Positions 1 through 8,438 of a DNA stretch of 64,000 nucleotides are shown in pieces. The stretch comes from an alpha proteobacterium AAP38 (lineage in GTDB: Bacteria > Pseudomonadota > Alphaproteobacteria > Azospirillales > Azospirillaceae), in contig LJHR01000026.1 in the NCBI GenBank assembly GCA_001296005.1, forward strand, positions 144,211 to 208,210, read 5' to 3'. Below the pieces are notes generated by a model. That model ran no database searches and was not told the origin of the DNA. It was given only the letters and a program-made list of their open reading frames with translations. A program made the position numbers and the translations under genes. Every line of letters begins with the position of its first letter. Within the stretch, counting starts at the first letter, position 1.

Positions 1-552
1 GCGGCAGCGCGGGAGGCCGGCAACGACAATATCGCCCTTCTCCACTGCGTCTCGGGCTATCCGACGCCGGTGGAGGATTGCGACTTGGCGACCATCCCGC
101 ATATGGCCCAGGCCTTTGGTTTGCCCGTCGGCCTGTCGGATCACACGATGGGTGTGGCGGTTCCGGTCGCGGCAGTGGCTTTGGGCGCGGTCATCATCGA
201 AAAGCATTTCACCCTGGCCCGCGCCGATGGCGGCCCGGACTGCGCCTTTTCCCTGGAACCGGCGGAGTTCAAGGCCATGGCAGAGGCCTGCCGCGTGGCC
301 CATGCCGCCCTGGGCAACATCTCCTATGCCCTGAAACCATCCGAAGCGGGCGGGCGGACCTTCCGCCGCTCCCTCTATGTCAGCCGCGACGTGCCGGCGG
401 GAACGGTGTTGACGGATGCCGATGTCCGCTCCATCCGCCCCGGCCTGGGTCTGGCGCCCAAGCACCTTCCCGACGTCCTGGGCCGGACTGCCGCCCGCGA
501 CCTGACGCGGGGGGAACCGGTGGATTGGACCATGCTGGGCAAGGCCCCCTGA
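1..552 (+). CDS. pseI: Pseudaminic acid synthase-type nonulosonate synthase, C-terminal part (5' truncated by window)
   Basis: The frame is open from base 1, so the gene begins before the window; 183 codons remain. The visible part carries the NeuB-family barrel end (LLHCVSGYPTP, then GLSDHTMG and EKHFTLAR) followed by a C-terminal SAF/antifreeze-like domain (about the last 60 residues, SLYVSRDVPAGTVLTDADV). NeuB-family enzymes condense phosphoenolpyruvate with an N-acetyl sugar to make nine-carbon acidic sugars. The GGPDCAFSLEP stretch resembles pseudaminate synthases (GG-D-FSLEP) more than sialate synthases, hence the pseI call; legionaminate synthase is the alternative. The stop overlaps the next start (ATGA), so the two are translationally coupled. 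Given the flagellin gene downstream, the product probably supplies the flagellin glycan. Confidence 0.85.
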   Translation, partial: AAAREAGNDNIALLHCVSGYPTPVEDCDLATIPHMAQAFGLPVGLSDHTMGVAVPVAAVALGAVIIEKHFTLARADGGPDCAFSLEPAEFKAMAEACRVAHAALGNISYALKPSEAGGRTFRRSLYVSRDVPAGTVLTDADVRSIRPGLGLAPKHLPDVLGRTAARDLTRGEPVDWTMLGKAP

Positions 553-1295
553 TGGCCCCCCGGATCATCGGCATCATCCAGGCCCGTATGGGCTCCACCC
601 GCCTGCCCGGCAAGGTGATGATGGCGGTGGCCGGCAGAAGCCTGATTGCCCACCAGATCGACCGCCTGCGCCGTTCCCGCCTTCTTTCTGGCCTGTGCGT
701 GGCGACCAGCGATCTGCCGGGTGACGACCCGCTGGCCGCCCATGTGGAAGCGCTGGGGGTGCCGGTCTTCCGGGGCAGCGAAAGTGACGTGCTGGATCGT
801 TTCTACCGGGCAGCCCTTGCCCAGCAGGCCGATATCACCGTGCGCTTTACCGGCGACTGCCCGCTGATCGACCCGGCTCTGGTCGACGACCTGATCACAC
901 TCTACTGCACTGCTGACCCACCACTGTCCTATGCCGCCATCGATGTTGCCCGCTACCCGCGCGGGCTGGATGCGGAAATCGTTGGGATGGCGGATCTACG
1001 CGCCGCCTGGGAAGAGGCAACGGAGCCGTTCGAGCGGGAACATGTGATGCCCTTCCTATGGCGCCGGCCCGACCGGTTCCGGCTGAACTGGCTGTCCGGT
1101 CCCTCGCTGGAGGCACCCTGGCGTTGGTGCGTCGATACGGAACAGGATCTGATCCTGGTACGGCACTTGCTGGAAACGCTTTTGCCCGTTAAGCCAGCGT
1201 TCGGCTGGCGCGACGCGGATGCGGCCATGCGCGCCCATCAGCAATGGGCGCTGATCAACCGGGATGTGGTCCAGAAGACCCTTCCCCCGACCTGA
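552..1295 (+). CDS. SpsF/NeuA-type cytidylyltransferase family protein
   Basis: The 247-residue protein opens with GIIQARMGSTRLPGKVM, the nucleotide-binding signature of the CTP_transf_3 (SpsF/NeuA/KdsB) family, followed by DVLDRFYRAA and RFTGDCPLIDP, which hold family acidic residues. Such enzymes activate sugars as CMP derivatives. Here the likely substrate is the nonulosonic acid made by the preceding synthase, or a related glycan sugar. The start codon overlaps the stop of the synthase, which fixes the start. A carrier-protein gene follows 15 bases later, so this is one operon joining sugar and acyl genes. Its exact sugar cannot be read from sequence. Confidence 0.82.
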   Translation: MAPRIIGIIQARMGSTRLPGKVMMAVAGRSLIAHQIDRLRRSRLLSGLCVATSDLPGDDPLAAHVEALGVPVFRGSESDVLDRFYRAALAQQADITVRFTGDCPLIDPALVDDLITLYCTADPPLSYAAIDVARYPRGLDAEIVGMADLRAAWEEATEPFEREHVMPFLWRRPDRFRLNWLSGPSLEAPWRWCVDTEQDLILVRHLLETLLPVKPAFGWRDADAAMRAHQQWALINRDVVQKTLPPT

Positions 1296-1310
1296 CGTGA
1301 GGAGTGTGTC

Positions 1311-1541
1311 ATGACGCGCGCTGAATTCCTGGCCGCCCTGGAAGAGATGCTGGAAACCGATGCCGGCAGCCTGTCGCCCGACACTGCCCTGGACAGCCTG
1401 GATAGCTGGGACAGTCTGGCCGTCATCAGCTTCATTGCCCTGGTCGATGAACATTTCGACCATGTCGTGGCCGGTGAGGATCTGGCCAAGGCCAAGACCA
1501 TTGGTGACCTGCTGGCCCTGACCGGCGCCAACTTCGCCTGA
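1311..1541 (+). CDS. Acyl carrier protein
   Basis: A 76-residue acidic helical protein with the phosphopantetheine site in LDSWDSLAVISFIALVDE; the serine of DSL would carry the 4'-phosphopantetheine arm. Length and the helix pattern around DSL fit a stand-alone acyl carrier protein. GAGGAG-like bases lie just upstream of the ATG. It is not next to plsX/fabD/fabF as the housekeeping acpP would be. It sits with a second carrier protein, an acyl-activating enzyme, a ketoreductase and a KASIII, so it probably serves a dedicated acyl pathway. No substrate can be assigned. Confidence 0.85.
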   Translation: MTRAEFLAALEEMLETDAGSLSPDTALDSLDSWDSLAVISFIALVDEHFDHVVAGEDLAKAKTIGDLLALTGANFA

Positions 1542-1545
1542 CCCC

Positions 1546-2376
1546 ATGTCGGCCCTGCCCCGCCCCGCCATTCCCATCGGCCGCATCAAACGGCAAGTGA
1601 TCGACCTTGCCGGCCGTCCGGCTGCCTGGATCAACGGCGGGCGGCTGGGTATCGGGGAAGGAACGCTGCGGCCCCTGGTGCTGCTGCATGGTCTGGCCGG
1701 CGATGCCCTGACCTGGCAGTTCAACCTGGCAGCGCTCGGCACCGACCGGGCTGTGCTGGCCCCCGACCTGCCGGGTCATGGGTCCAGCACGCTGGAGGTC
1801 GGGCACGGCCATGTCGATGATCTGGCCCTCTGGGTCGGCGACCTGATCGATGCCTGGGGTCTGTCCCAGGTCGATCTGGTGGGCCATTCGCTGGGCGCCC
1901 GCATCGCCCTGTCGCTGGCCCATCAGCAGCCAGCCAAGGTCGTGCGTGCCACCCTGATCGCCTGCGCCGGGCTGGGCAGTGATCTGGACCATCAGTTCCT
2001 GGACCGTCTGGCTGATGCATCGAACCTGGAACAGTCGCGGCTGGCCGCGGCCAAGCTGTTCGCAGAACCCGGCCCGTTGGTGGAGCCGATGGCCCGCGCC
2101 CTGACGCTGCGCCAATCGGTGCCGGCCAACCGGGCCGCCATCAAGGCACTGCTGGATGCCAACCGTGCCGATCTTTCCGAGCGGCTGGTAACACGCGATT
2201 GGGCGCCAAAGGTACCGGTGCAACTGATCTGGGGGGCGCAGGACAGTATCGTTCCACCGCCTTCTCCTCAGTCGATCCCGACTGGTATTCCCTTCCATCT
2301 TCTGCCCGGCGCCGGCCACATGCCGCATGTGGAGGCGGCGAGCCGCGTCAACGCCCTGATCGGGAGCTTCCATTGA
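1546..2376 (+). CDS. Alpha/beta-fold hydrolase (esterase/thioesterase-like)
   Basis: The 276-residue protein has the complete alpha/beta hydrolase pattern: oxyanion strand LVLLHGLAGDALTWQ, then DLPGHG, and the nucleophile elbow GHSLGAR with serine as nucleophile. The acid is in WGAQDSIVPP and the histidine in GAGHMPHVE. Because it lies between two carrier-protein genes, it may release or transfer an acyl group from the carrier; this is inference from context. It starts 4 bases after the first carrier protein and its stop overlaps the TTG start of the second one, pointing to tight co-translation. Confidence 0.85.
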   Translation: MSALPRPAIPIGRIKRQVIDLAGRPAAWINGGRLGIGEGTLRPLVLLHGLAGDALTWQFNLAALGTDRAVLAPDLPGHGSSTLEVGHGHVDDLALWVGDLIDAWGLSQVDLVGHSLGARIALSLAHQQPAKVVRATLIACAGLGSDLDHQFLDRLADASNLEQSRLAAAKLFAEPGPLVEPMARALTLRQSVPANRAAIKALLDANRADLSERLVTRDWAPKVPVQLIWGAQDSIVPPPSPQSIPTGIPFHLLPGAGHMPHVEAASRVNALIGSFH

Positions 2377-2627
2377 CCGACACCCAGAGCATGCTGGACC
2401 TGATCGCCCGCGAAACCGCCCGTATCCTGGCCGAAAAGGGCGAAACCGCGGCGGCCTCCGTGACGACGGACACCGCGTTCCTTGACGGCCCCCTGCCCTT
2501 CGACAGCCTGGACCTTGCCACCCTGATCGTGGCGTTAGAGGGGGTGACGGGCAAGGACCCGTTCCGTCAGGGCTTCCGGCAGTTCAACACGGCTGGCGAA
2601 CTGGCCGCCCTTTACGCCGCCGCGTGA
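2373..2627 (+). CDS. Second acyl carrier protein (TTG start)
   Basis: An 84-residue carrier protein with the modified-serine motif in LPFDSLDLATLIVALEG. I chose the TTG at 2373 because GGGAG lies 6 bases upstream and the codon overlaps the hydrolase stop (TTGA). The in-frame ATG at 2391 has no ribosome-binding site and would clip the first helix. Two different carrier proteins in one operon usually mean separate loading and extension, or two acyl chains. The pairing supports a specialised acyl or polyketide-like pathway rather than bulk lipid synthesis. Its start sets the boundary of the hydrolase gene. Confidence 0.8.
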   Translation: MTDTQSMLDLIARETARILAEKGETAAASVTTDTAFLDGPLPFDSLDLATLIVALEGVTGKDPFRQGFRQFNTAGELAALYAAA

Positions 2628-2812
2628 TGGCCATGCCCGGTATCTGGGGATGGATCGGCATTGGCGTCCTGCTCTACCTGCTGCTGCTGGCCCGCAGCGC
2701 CTGGAAACAGGGGGAGTTCAAGCAGTTCCTCTGGGGCATGGTGATCGTCGCGGGCCTCATCGGCTTCGTCGGCGGGGTCATCTGGGCCTGGATTACCATC
2801 GCCAGCGGCTGA
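2627..2812 (+). CDS. Small membrane protein in acyl operon
   Basis: A 61-residue protein with two hydrophobic segments: GWIGIGVLLYLLLLA near residues 6-20 and FLWGMVIVAGLIGFVGGVIWAW near residues 33-54. A short basic/polar hinge (RSAWKQGEFKQ) separates them, so it should form a two-helix membrane hairpin. The ATG at 2627 overlaps the stop of the carrier protein (GTGATGG); a GTG one codon earlier is also possible. I do not recognise the family. The tight coupling implies it works with the operon, perhaps as a membrane anchor for the acyl enzymes. Confidence 0.65.
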   Translation: MAMPGIWGWIGIGVLLYLLLLARSAWKQGEFKQFLWGMVIVAGLIGFVGGVIWAWITIASG

Positions 2813-2853
2813 AACCCTTGGAATGCTGCCCCACCCTGCCGCATGATGGCGCC

Positions 2854-4008
2854 ATGCAAGACGCCGCCACCCCATCCTGGGTCAATCCCGCATTCCTCCT
2901 GATCACCGGTGGCCGGACCTGGACATGGCCCGACCTGTCGGCCATGGCGCGAAGCCTGCCCGATGGGCCGCTATCGGCAGATGGCAAGGACCTGCCCCGG
3001 CTGATCGCCAGCCTGCTGGCGGCCTGGAACCGGCAGGTACCACTTGCCCTGCTGCGCGGCGGCCTGCCGGCACCCGACGTTGTTGAGGCAACGGGCCAGA
3101 CGCTTTTGCTGGAAACATCGGGCACCACGGGCACGCCAAAGCGTATTGCCCGGTCATTTGACGATGTTCTGCGCGGAATCACGGGCACACGCGGCGGGGA
3201 TGGTTGCAATTGGCTGCTGACCTATGATGCCTGCGGCTTCGCAGGGCTGCAGGTGCTGCTGACGGTCATGGCCGGGGGCGGGCGGTTGTTAGCCGATCCG
3301 ATGGCGGACGCCGCAAGTCTGGCGCGGCTGGCCGTAACCGGCGGTGCCAGCCATATCAGCGCCACACCCAGCTTCTGGCGTGTGCTGCTGCTGTCAGGTG
3401 CTGCACCGCCATTGGCCCGCATCACGCTGGGCGGAGAGGCGGTGGACCAACCGCTGCTGGACGCCCTTACCAGACGCTTTCCCGGTGTGCCCATCCGCTG
3501 CATCTACGCCTCGACTGAGCTGGGGCGCCTGTTCACGGTGGCCGACGGTCGGGAAGGATTTCCCGTCGCATGGCTATCGCAGCCACCGGACAAAATATCA
3601 TTCCGTATTCAGAATGATTTACTGGAAGCCAGGGTCGATTCTGTCTGGCATGACACTGGAGATCTGGTTGAGATTGACCGTGACCGGGTATTATTCCGTG
3701 GCCGAAATGATCTTGTCGTCAATGTCGGCGGCGCCAAGGTAAACCCCGTCCTGGCCGAACGGCGGCTGTTGGCCCTGCCGGGAGTCACCGATGCTGTGGT
3801 CTATGGCGTGCCTAACCCCATTACCGGCGCCATCCTGGCCGCCGACATCATCGCACCAGACTGGCAAATGGATGAGGGGTGGCGGATGCTGGCAACACAG
3901 GCCGTTGCCGACCTGCCGCCCCCTGCCCGCCCCCGCCGTCTGCGCCTTGTCGAGGCGCTCCCCCTATCAGCCGCCGGCAAGAAGCGCCGCATCGCGGAGG
4001 AAGCATGA
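2854..4008 (+). CDS. AMP-binding acyl-activating enzyme (acyl-CoA/acyl-ACP synthetase-like)
   Basis: The 384-residue protein carries the P-loop motif LETSGTTGTPK at about residues 86-96 and a YASTELG segment near 215. The hinge motif DTGDLVEIDRDRVLFRGRNDLVVNVGG lies near 270-297, with a C-terminal PLSAAGKKRR whose lysine is the usual adenylation catalytic residue. The family activates carboxylates as acyl-AMP and passes them to CoA or a carrier protein. At 384 residues it is shorter than typical 500-residue members, the shortening being N-terminal. The ATG at 2854 was chosen as the first in-frame start before the conserved part; the ribosome site is weak. Its stop overlaps the next gene. Neighbouring carrier proteins are the likely acceptors. 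Confidence 0.8.
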   Translation: MQDAATPSWVNPAFLLITGGRTWTWPDLSAMARSLPDGPLSADGKDLPRLIASLLAAWNRQVPLALLRGGLPAPDVVEATGQTLLLETSGTTGTPKRIARSFDDVLRGITGTRGGDGCNWLLTYDACGFAGLQVLLTVMAGGGRLLADPMADAASLARLAVTGGASHISATPSFWRVLLLSGAAPPLARITLGGEAVDQPLLDALTRRFPGVPIRCIYASTELGRLFTVADGREGFPVAWLSQPPDKISFRIQNDLLEARVDSVWHDTGDLVEIDRDRVLFRGRNDLVVNVGGAKVNPVLAERRLLALPGVTDAVVYGVPNPITGAILAADIIAPDWQMDEGWRMLATQAVADLPPPARPRRLRLVEALPLSAAGKKRRIAEEA

Positions 4009-4733
4009 CCCGTACCGTGATCGTGACCGGTGGCAGCCGGGGCCTGGGCCTTGCCCTGACCCGCACCCTGCTGGATGCCGGCTACAATGTGGCGACCTGC
4101 AGCCGCAGCCTGGGCGATGCCCTGCCGGCCCTGCTGGACGCCTATCCCGACCGTCTGCTCTGGCAGCAGGCAGAGATCGGGGAGCCTGCCTCGACCCAAT
4201 CCTTCATCGACGCCACGGTGCAGCGTTTCGGGGCGCCCTGGGGCCTGATCAACAATGCCGGCATCGCGCGGGAGGGTATTCTGGCGACCCTGCCGCTGGT
4301 GGAGGTGGACAGCCTGATCCAGACCAACCTGACAGGGGCCATCCAGGTGGCACGCGCCGTCCTGCGTCACATGCTGTCACGCCCCGGCGGGGGGCGGATC
4401 ATCAATATCTCCTCCATCATCGGGCAGCGCGGCTATACCGGCCTTAGCGCCTATGCGGCGACCAAGGCAGGGCTGGACGGGCTGACCCGTGCCCTGGCGC
4501 GGGAGGTGGGGCGGCGGCAGATCACGGTCAACAGTGTGGCCCCCGGTTATCTGGACACGGAAATGTCCGGCACCCTGTCGGCAGGGCAGCGCGACCAGAT
4601 CGTGCGGCGCACACCCATGGGACGTCTGGGCACAGCCGATGATGTGGCGCCTGCCATTCTGTTCCTGCTGGGCGATGGTGCGCGCTATATTACCGGGCAG
4701 ACGCTGACCATCGACGGCGGCATCACCTGCTGA
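4005..4733 (+). CDS. SDR-family 3-oxoacyl-ACP reductase-like protein (FabG-like)
   Basis: A 242-residue short-chain dehydrogenase/reductase. The NAD(P) site TGGSRGLG is at residues 8-15, NNAG near 84-87, catalytic serine in NISSIIG, and YAATK near 150 holds the catalytic Tyr and Lys. The C-terminus RYITGQTLTIDGG is standard for the family. The ATG overlaps the stop of the acyl-activating enzyme (ATGA). In this operon it would reduce a beta-keto group on the carrier protein after condensation by the KASIII next door; that substrate is inferred from neighbours. A sugar reductase role is possible because SDR specificity cannot be read from these motifs. Confidence 0.85.
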   Translation: MTRTVIVTGGSRGLGLALTRTLLDAGYNVATCSRSLGDALPALLDAYPDRLLWQQAEIGEPASTQSFIDATVQRFGAPWGLINNAGIAREGILATLPLVEVDSLIQTNLTGAIQVARAVLRHMLSRPGGGRIINISSIIGQRGYTGLSAYAATKAGLDGLTRALAREVGRRQITVNSVAPGYLDTEMSGTLSAGQRDQIVRRTPMGRLGTADDVAPAILFLLGDGARYITGQTLTIDGGITC

Positions 4734-4749
4734 GCGGAAGGTAAGGCGC

Positions 4750-5787
4750 ATGGCCCAGGCCCGCATCAACGGCATCGCCCTTCGCGGCATTGTCTCCGCC
4801 CTGCCGGTCAGGGTGGAAGATGTAGCGCATCTGGCGGCCCGGTTCGGCGGCGATCAGGCAGAGCGGATTGCCACCGCCACCGGCATCCGCCGCCGCCACA
4901 TCGCGGCCCCCGGCCAATGCATGTCGGATCTGGCCCTACCGGCGGCACGCGACCTGCTGGACGGGCTGGGTTGGGGTGACGACTCGGTCGACCTGCTGAT
5001 CTGCGTCACGCAGACACCGGACCATCCGCTGCCGGCCACTGCCTGCCTGCTGCAGCACCGTCTGGGTTTGGGCAAGCAATGCGCCGCCTTCGATGTCGGT
5101 CTTGGCTGTTCCGGCTATGTCTATGGCCTGTGGCTGGCGGCATCGCTGCTGGCCGGGATGGGGCGGGGCCGGGCGCTGCTGGTGGCAGGCGATACGACCA
5201 GCCGGACCATGGCCCCCGACGACCGCTCTGTCGCACCCCTATTTGGGGATGCTGCCACCGTCACGGCCCTGGAATGGGACGCGGAAGGCGGCTGCCTGAC
5301 GGTGGACACGGGCACTGATGGGGCCGGCGCGCCGTATCTGATCCAGCCCGGTGGCGGTACCCGGCAGCCCGATGGCCCCCTGCTATTCATGGATGGCACC
5401 CAGGTTTTCGCCTTCACCCTGCGGGAGGTGCCGAAAACCATCGCGGCCACCCTGGCCCTTGCCGGCACCGACATCAACGGCATCGACCATGTCGTGCTGC
5501 ATCAGGCGAATGAGATGATGCTGCGACGGCTGGGTGCAAAGATCAGCGCGCGTGAGGATCAATTGGTCCTGGCGCTGGCAGATCGGGGCAATACCAGTTC
5601 CGCCACCATCCCGCTGGCCATAACCGACGCGCTATCCGGTCAGCTGATGTCGGGTAAACGGACCCTGCTGCTGTGCGGCTTCGGGGTCGGTTGGTCCTGG
5701 GGAACTGCCGTTTGGACCACGGGTCCGGCACGGATATGCCGGACCATATTGGTGAATCAGACGGGCACCGTCATTCCGGCTGGTTGA
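4750..5787 (+). CDS. 3-oxoacyl-ACP synthase III family protein (FabH-like)
   Basis: The 345-residue protein has the KASIII catalytic set: Cys about residue 120 in GLGCSGYVYG, His about 250 in VVLHQANEMM, and Asn about 280 in DRGNTSSATIPLA. These enzymes join an acyl-CoA (or similar starter) to malonyl-ACP. It starts 17 bases after the reductase and ends the acyl operon, overlapping the convergent flbT gene by 17 bases. With two carrier proteins, an acyl-activating enzyme and a reductase it could build a short beta-hydroxy or branched acyl chain. Its position beside nonulosonate genes suggests acylation of the flagellin sugar, which is inference. Confidence 0.85.
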   Translation: MAQARINGIALRGIVSALPVRVEDVAHLAARFGGDQAERIATATGIRRRHIAAPGQCMSDLALPAARDLLDGLGWGDDSVDLLICVTQTPDHPLPATACLLQHRLGLGKQCAAFDVGLGCSGYVYGLWLAASLLAGMGRGRALLVAGDTTSRTMAPDDRSVAPLFGDAATVTALEWDAEGGCLTVDTGTDGAGAPYLIQPGGGTRQPDGPLLFMDGTQVFAFTLREVPKTIAATLALAGTDINGIDHVVLHQANEMMLRRLGAKISAREDQLVLALADRGNTSSATIPLAITDALSGQLMSGKRTLLLCGFGVGWSWGTAVWTTGPARICRTILVNQTGTVIPAG

Positions 5788-6232
5788 TCGCCGGGCGACG
5801 GCGAACCTTGGTCACGACCACCGGCGCCTTGGCCTGCTTGTCCGCAGCGTCACCAGCACCCGACCCCGTCTCAGCCGGGAACAGCTTCCGGCAGATTTTC
5901 AAAGCGCGATAGTAGTTGCCGGACTGCACCAGCGTCTGAACCTCGTCAAACAGGGCCGACTCGGCAGGATGCGCCAGCCGCGCCTCTTCCAGGATGATGC
6001 CGAACTTGATCAGGTTCAGTTCAGCATCCTCGGGGAAGATGTAGATCAGCTGGATGATGAAATAGAGCTTCTTCTCGATCGTGTCGCAGTTCTCTTCCTT
6101 CAGGATTTCCCGGCCCCGCAGGAAATTGACCTTGTTGTAGAAGAACAGCGAAACCGGATGATCGCCGACGCCCAGAACGGCACCGTTCACGATCAGCTTC
6201 TCACCCGGACGCAGAACAAGTTTCAAAGGCAC
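5771..6232 (-). CDS. flbT: Flagellin synthesis regulator FlbT
   Basis: A 153-residue protein beginning PLKLVLRPGEKLIVNGAVL, typical of FlbT, and continuing with LYFIIQLIYIFPED and YYRALKICRKLFP blocks found across the family. In Caulobacter FlbT binds the 5' leader of flagellin mRNA and limits its translation until the hook is finished. The start is GTG with GGGAA 8 bases upstream. The C-terminal ~25 residues are Ala/Lys/Arg-rich and variable. It lies downstream of the flagellin gene on the same strand; its usual partner FlaF is about 16 kb away at 21.9 kb. The 3' end overlaps the convergent KASIII gene. Confidence 0.9.
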   Translation of the reverse strand: MPLKLVLRPGEKLIVNGAVLGVGDHPVSLFFYNKVNFLRGREILKEENCDTIEKKLYFIIQLIYIFPEDAELNLIKFGIILEEARLAHPAESALFDEVQTLVQSGNYYRALKICRKLFPAETGSGAGDAADKQAKAPVVVTKVRRRPAINQPE

Positions 6233-6397
6233 GGCAGCATTTCCCGTTCAAGGACGCACGAGCCCGCTCGGCGGCGTCCATACTGCACAAGGAAGTAAGC
6301 CAGCCACCCCCCGGCGGTCACGAAAAAACGCACCAGCACACCCGAACATTTTGCCCCAGGGGGGCTGGCATGGGGAGGTGAATACCGACCAGAATCA

Positions 6398-6426
6398 GGA
6401 AAGGCGGGCTTTTGGCCCGCCTTTCC
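6398..6426 (-). terminator. Hairpin terminator after flagellin gene
   Basis: A perfect 12-base-pair GC-rich stem (GGAAAGGCGGGC with its complement) and 5-base loop lie 23 bases past the flagellin stop. The T-run on the minus strand is poor, so it may work partly as an mRNA-stabilising end. It separates flagellin from flbT. Confidence 0.7.
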
Positions 6427-6448
6427 CTTTGCCTTACGGCCCTGTGGC

Positions 6449-8353
6449 TTAGAACAGCCGCAGGATCGACTGCTGAGCCTGATTGGCCAGCGAGAGGGAG
6501 ATGGTGCCCAGCTGCTGACGGGTCTGCAACAGCAGCAGGTTCGCGCCTTCCTCGTTCTGGTCGGCCTGGACCAGCTTGTTCGCACCTTCAACCAGAACGT
6601 TGGAGAACTCGTTGGTGAAGCTCTCGCGGGTCTGGATGACGTTCAGGTTGGTTGACAGAGCCTGAGAGGCGCTGCGCAGCGTGGAGGTTGCGAAGTCCAG
6701 GCTGGCAACGGCCTTGTCGATATCGGCACGGTCCAGGAAGTTGTTCTGGGCATAGTCGATACGCAGGCCCTGGCCGTCCGACGTGACGTTCCGGCTCACC
6801 ACCTGGATGTTGGAGGTGTTGTCGGCGTTGAACTGAACAGCCAGATCATTCTCGGTGTTGGCATCCGTACGCTGAACCGTCGTCAGGTTAGCCGACTTCG
6901 CAGCCGAGGCCGCCGCCTTGACGGTAGAGGCATCAACGGTCACACGAACGGTGCCGCTATCGAAGGTCAGCGAGTTCTCGCCTTCGCTCAGCTTGGAATT
7001 GCCGCGGGCATTCAGGCCCGAACGTTCCACCGTCACACCGTTGAGGTTCGTGGCCGACAGAGTGATGTCGACATTCTTCTCAATGGTCGAGACGCCGTTG
7101 GCGGCAGTGCCCTTCGCCTCAAGCAGAGTACGATCCACCGTGAACGAGACAGTCGTACCGGAGGAGAATGTCAGCGAAATTGCCTTCGTCGAGGCATTGG
7201 AGGAGGTTGCACCGATCGTGAAGCTGGTGCCGGTGCCGGTCGTCAGATCCGAGCTGACTTCAAAATAGTCATTGCCGGCATTGTAGACCACATTGAAACG
7301 CTCGCCCGTGCCGTCCGCCGTGGCGCTGGTGCCAACAGCGGAGAAGTCCGAGCCGGCAGCCACTGCATCGGCAAGCTTGCTGGCAATCTGTTCGCGGAGT
7401 TCATCCGGCGTACGAGCAACGCCAGCGTTTTCCAGATCGCCCGCCTCAACCGTATATGAGAAGGACTGACCATTCACCGTCGCAGTGAAGGTATCACCCT
7501 CTTCGATAGAGCCGCTGATGGTGACGCGGGACGTCTGAGGCGTGCCCGAAGCACCAGCAGTCGTCGTGCTGGCGACCGCCGACTGCGTGTTGTCGAAGAA
7601 CTTGAATGTACGCGACTCGCCGTTTTCCGTCACAATGGCCGTACGCTCACGACCGCTGTTACCGCGAATCTCGACGCTGATGTCGGAGAAGTTACCGGAC
7701 GTCGCAGAGATGGTGCCGGCGACCTTCAAAGAGGCCAAGCCGCGGCTGTCCTCCGCCTTCGCGATATCTTCCAGATCGGCGCTGATGGCACCGGTGCCGC
7801 TGACCTTAACGGAGTAGGTGTCGGCGCTGACGACGTTCGTCACTCGGCTATTCGACAGGCCGGAGATGCTGTTGACACCCTTGCGGCTGTCGGCGGTGCT
7901 GTCCAAGGTCAGACCATTGCCCTTCAGCAGGTTCTTACCCTGATAACCGCTGTCGCCGGCGATCTTGTCGATCTGATCCTTGAGGCGATTGAACTGCTCC
8001 GCCAGCGACTTGCGCGCAGCGATGGAGGAAGCGTCATTGCCCAGATTGGAGTAAGCGGTCGTGGTCAGACCACGGGCCTGTGCAACCAGATCCTCAATGG
8101 CGGTGATACCCTTGTCACCGGCCTGGATCGTGCTGATGGCCTGGCCCATCGCTTCCTTGAGGCTCGACAAATCGCCTGCACGGGTGTTTAAGCCCTTCGC
8201 AGCGAAGAACGAGTTGGGGCCATCAAGGGCAGAATTGACCTTGTTACCGGTCGCCAGACGCGACTGGATGGACTCGACCTGCTTGTTGGTCTTCTGCAGG
8301 AGCAGAAGGTTATTACGCATACCAGCGGTCAAGCTGACGTCATTACCAGACAT
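6449..8353 (-). CDS. fliC: Flagellin (large, 634 residues)
   Basis: The N-terminus (SLTAGMRNNLLLLQKTN, then IQSRLATGNKVNSALDGP) and C-terminus (ALSTNLNVIQTRESFTNEF to ANQAQQSILRLF) are the conserved D0/D1 helices that polymerise the filament. The ATG has AAGGAG 6 bases upstream. At 634 residues it is much longer than many alphaproteobacterial flagellins (about 270-400). The central surface domain is extended and rich in Ser/Thr, which are sites for O-linked glycans. Around residue 284 it has a GDTFTATVNGQSFSYTV block resembling modules in FlgE and FlgL of this window. A TPR-glycosyltransferase lies directly upstream on the same strand and flbT downstream. Confidence 0.95.
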   Translation of the reverse strand: MSGNDVSLTAGMRNNLLLLQKTNKQVESIQSRLATGNKVNSALDGPNSFFAAKGLNTRAGDLSSLKEAMGQAISTIQAGDKGITAIEDLVAQARGLTTTAYSNLGNDASSIAARKSLAEQFNRLKDQIDKIAGDSGYQGKNLLKGNGLTLDSTADSRKGVNSISGLSNSRVTNVVSADTYSVKVSGTGAISADLEDIAKAEDSRGLASLKVAGTISATSGNFSDISVEIRGNSGRERTAIVTENGESRTFKFFDNTQSAVASTTTAGASGTPQTSRVTISGSIEEGDTFTATVNGQSFSYTVEAGDLENAGVARTPDELREQIASKLADAVAAGSDFSAVGTSATADGTGERFNVVYNAGNDYFEVSSDLTTGTGTSFTIGATSSNASTKAISLTFSSGTTVSFTVDRTLLEAKGTAANGVSTIEKNVDITLSATNLNGVTVERSGLNARGNSKLSEGENSLTFDSGTVRVTVDASTVKAAASAAKSANLTTVQRTDANTENDLAVQFNADNTSNIQVVSRNVTSDGQGLRIDYAQNNFLDRADIDKAVASLDFATSTLRSASQALSTNLNVIQTRESFTNEFSNVLVEGANKLVQADQNEEGANLLLLQTRQQLGTISLSLANQAQQSILRLF

Positions 8354-8380
8354 AGTGTCTCTCCTTTGGAGGTATGATTT

Positions 8381-8397
8381 ACCCGAATTTTTCGGGT
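8381..8397 (-). promoter_or_regulatory. Hairpin in flagellin 5' leader
   Basis: ACCCGAA and TTCGGGT pair as a 7-base stem with a 3-base loop, ending 27 bases upstream of the flagellin ATG and close to its ribosome site. FlbT acts on flagellin leaders in relatives, so this hairpin is a plausible target; that link is inference. Confidence 0.4.
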
Positions 8398-8438
8398 TAA
8401 GTGCAGGGAACACCTATTTCGGGGAGGAGTCAAGCCGT

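Noticed and set aside
8354..8438. Sigma-54 promoter before flagellin
   Set aside because: TGGCGTCCGTCG in this region lacks the GC at the -12 position; no convincing match was found.
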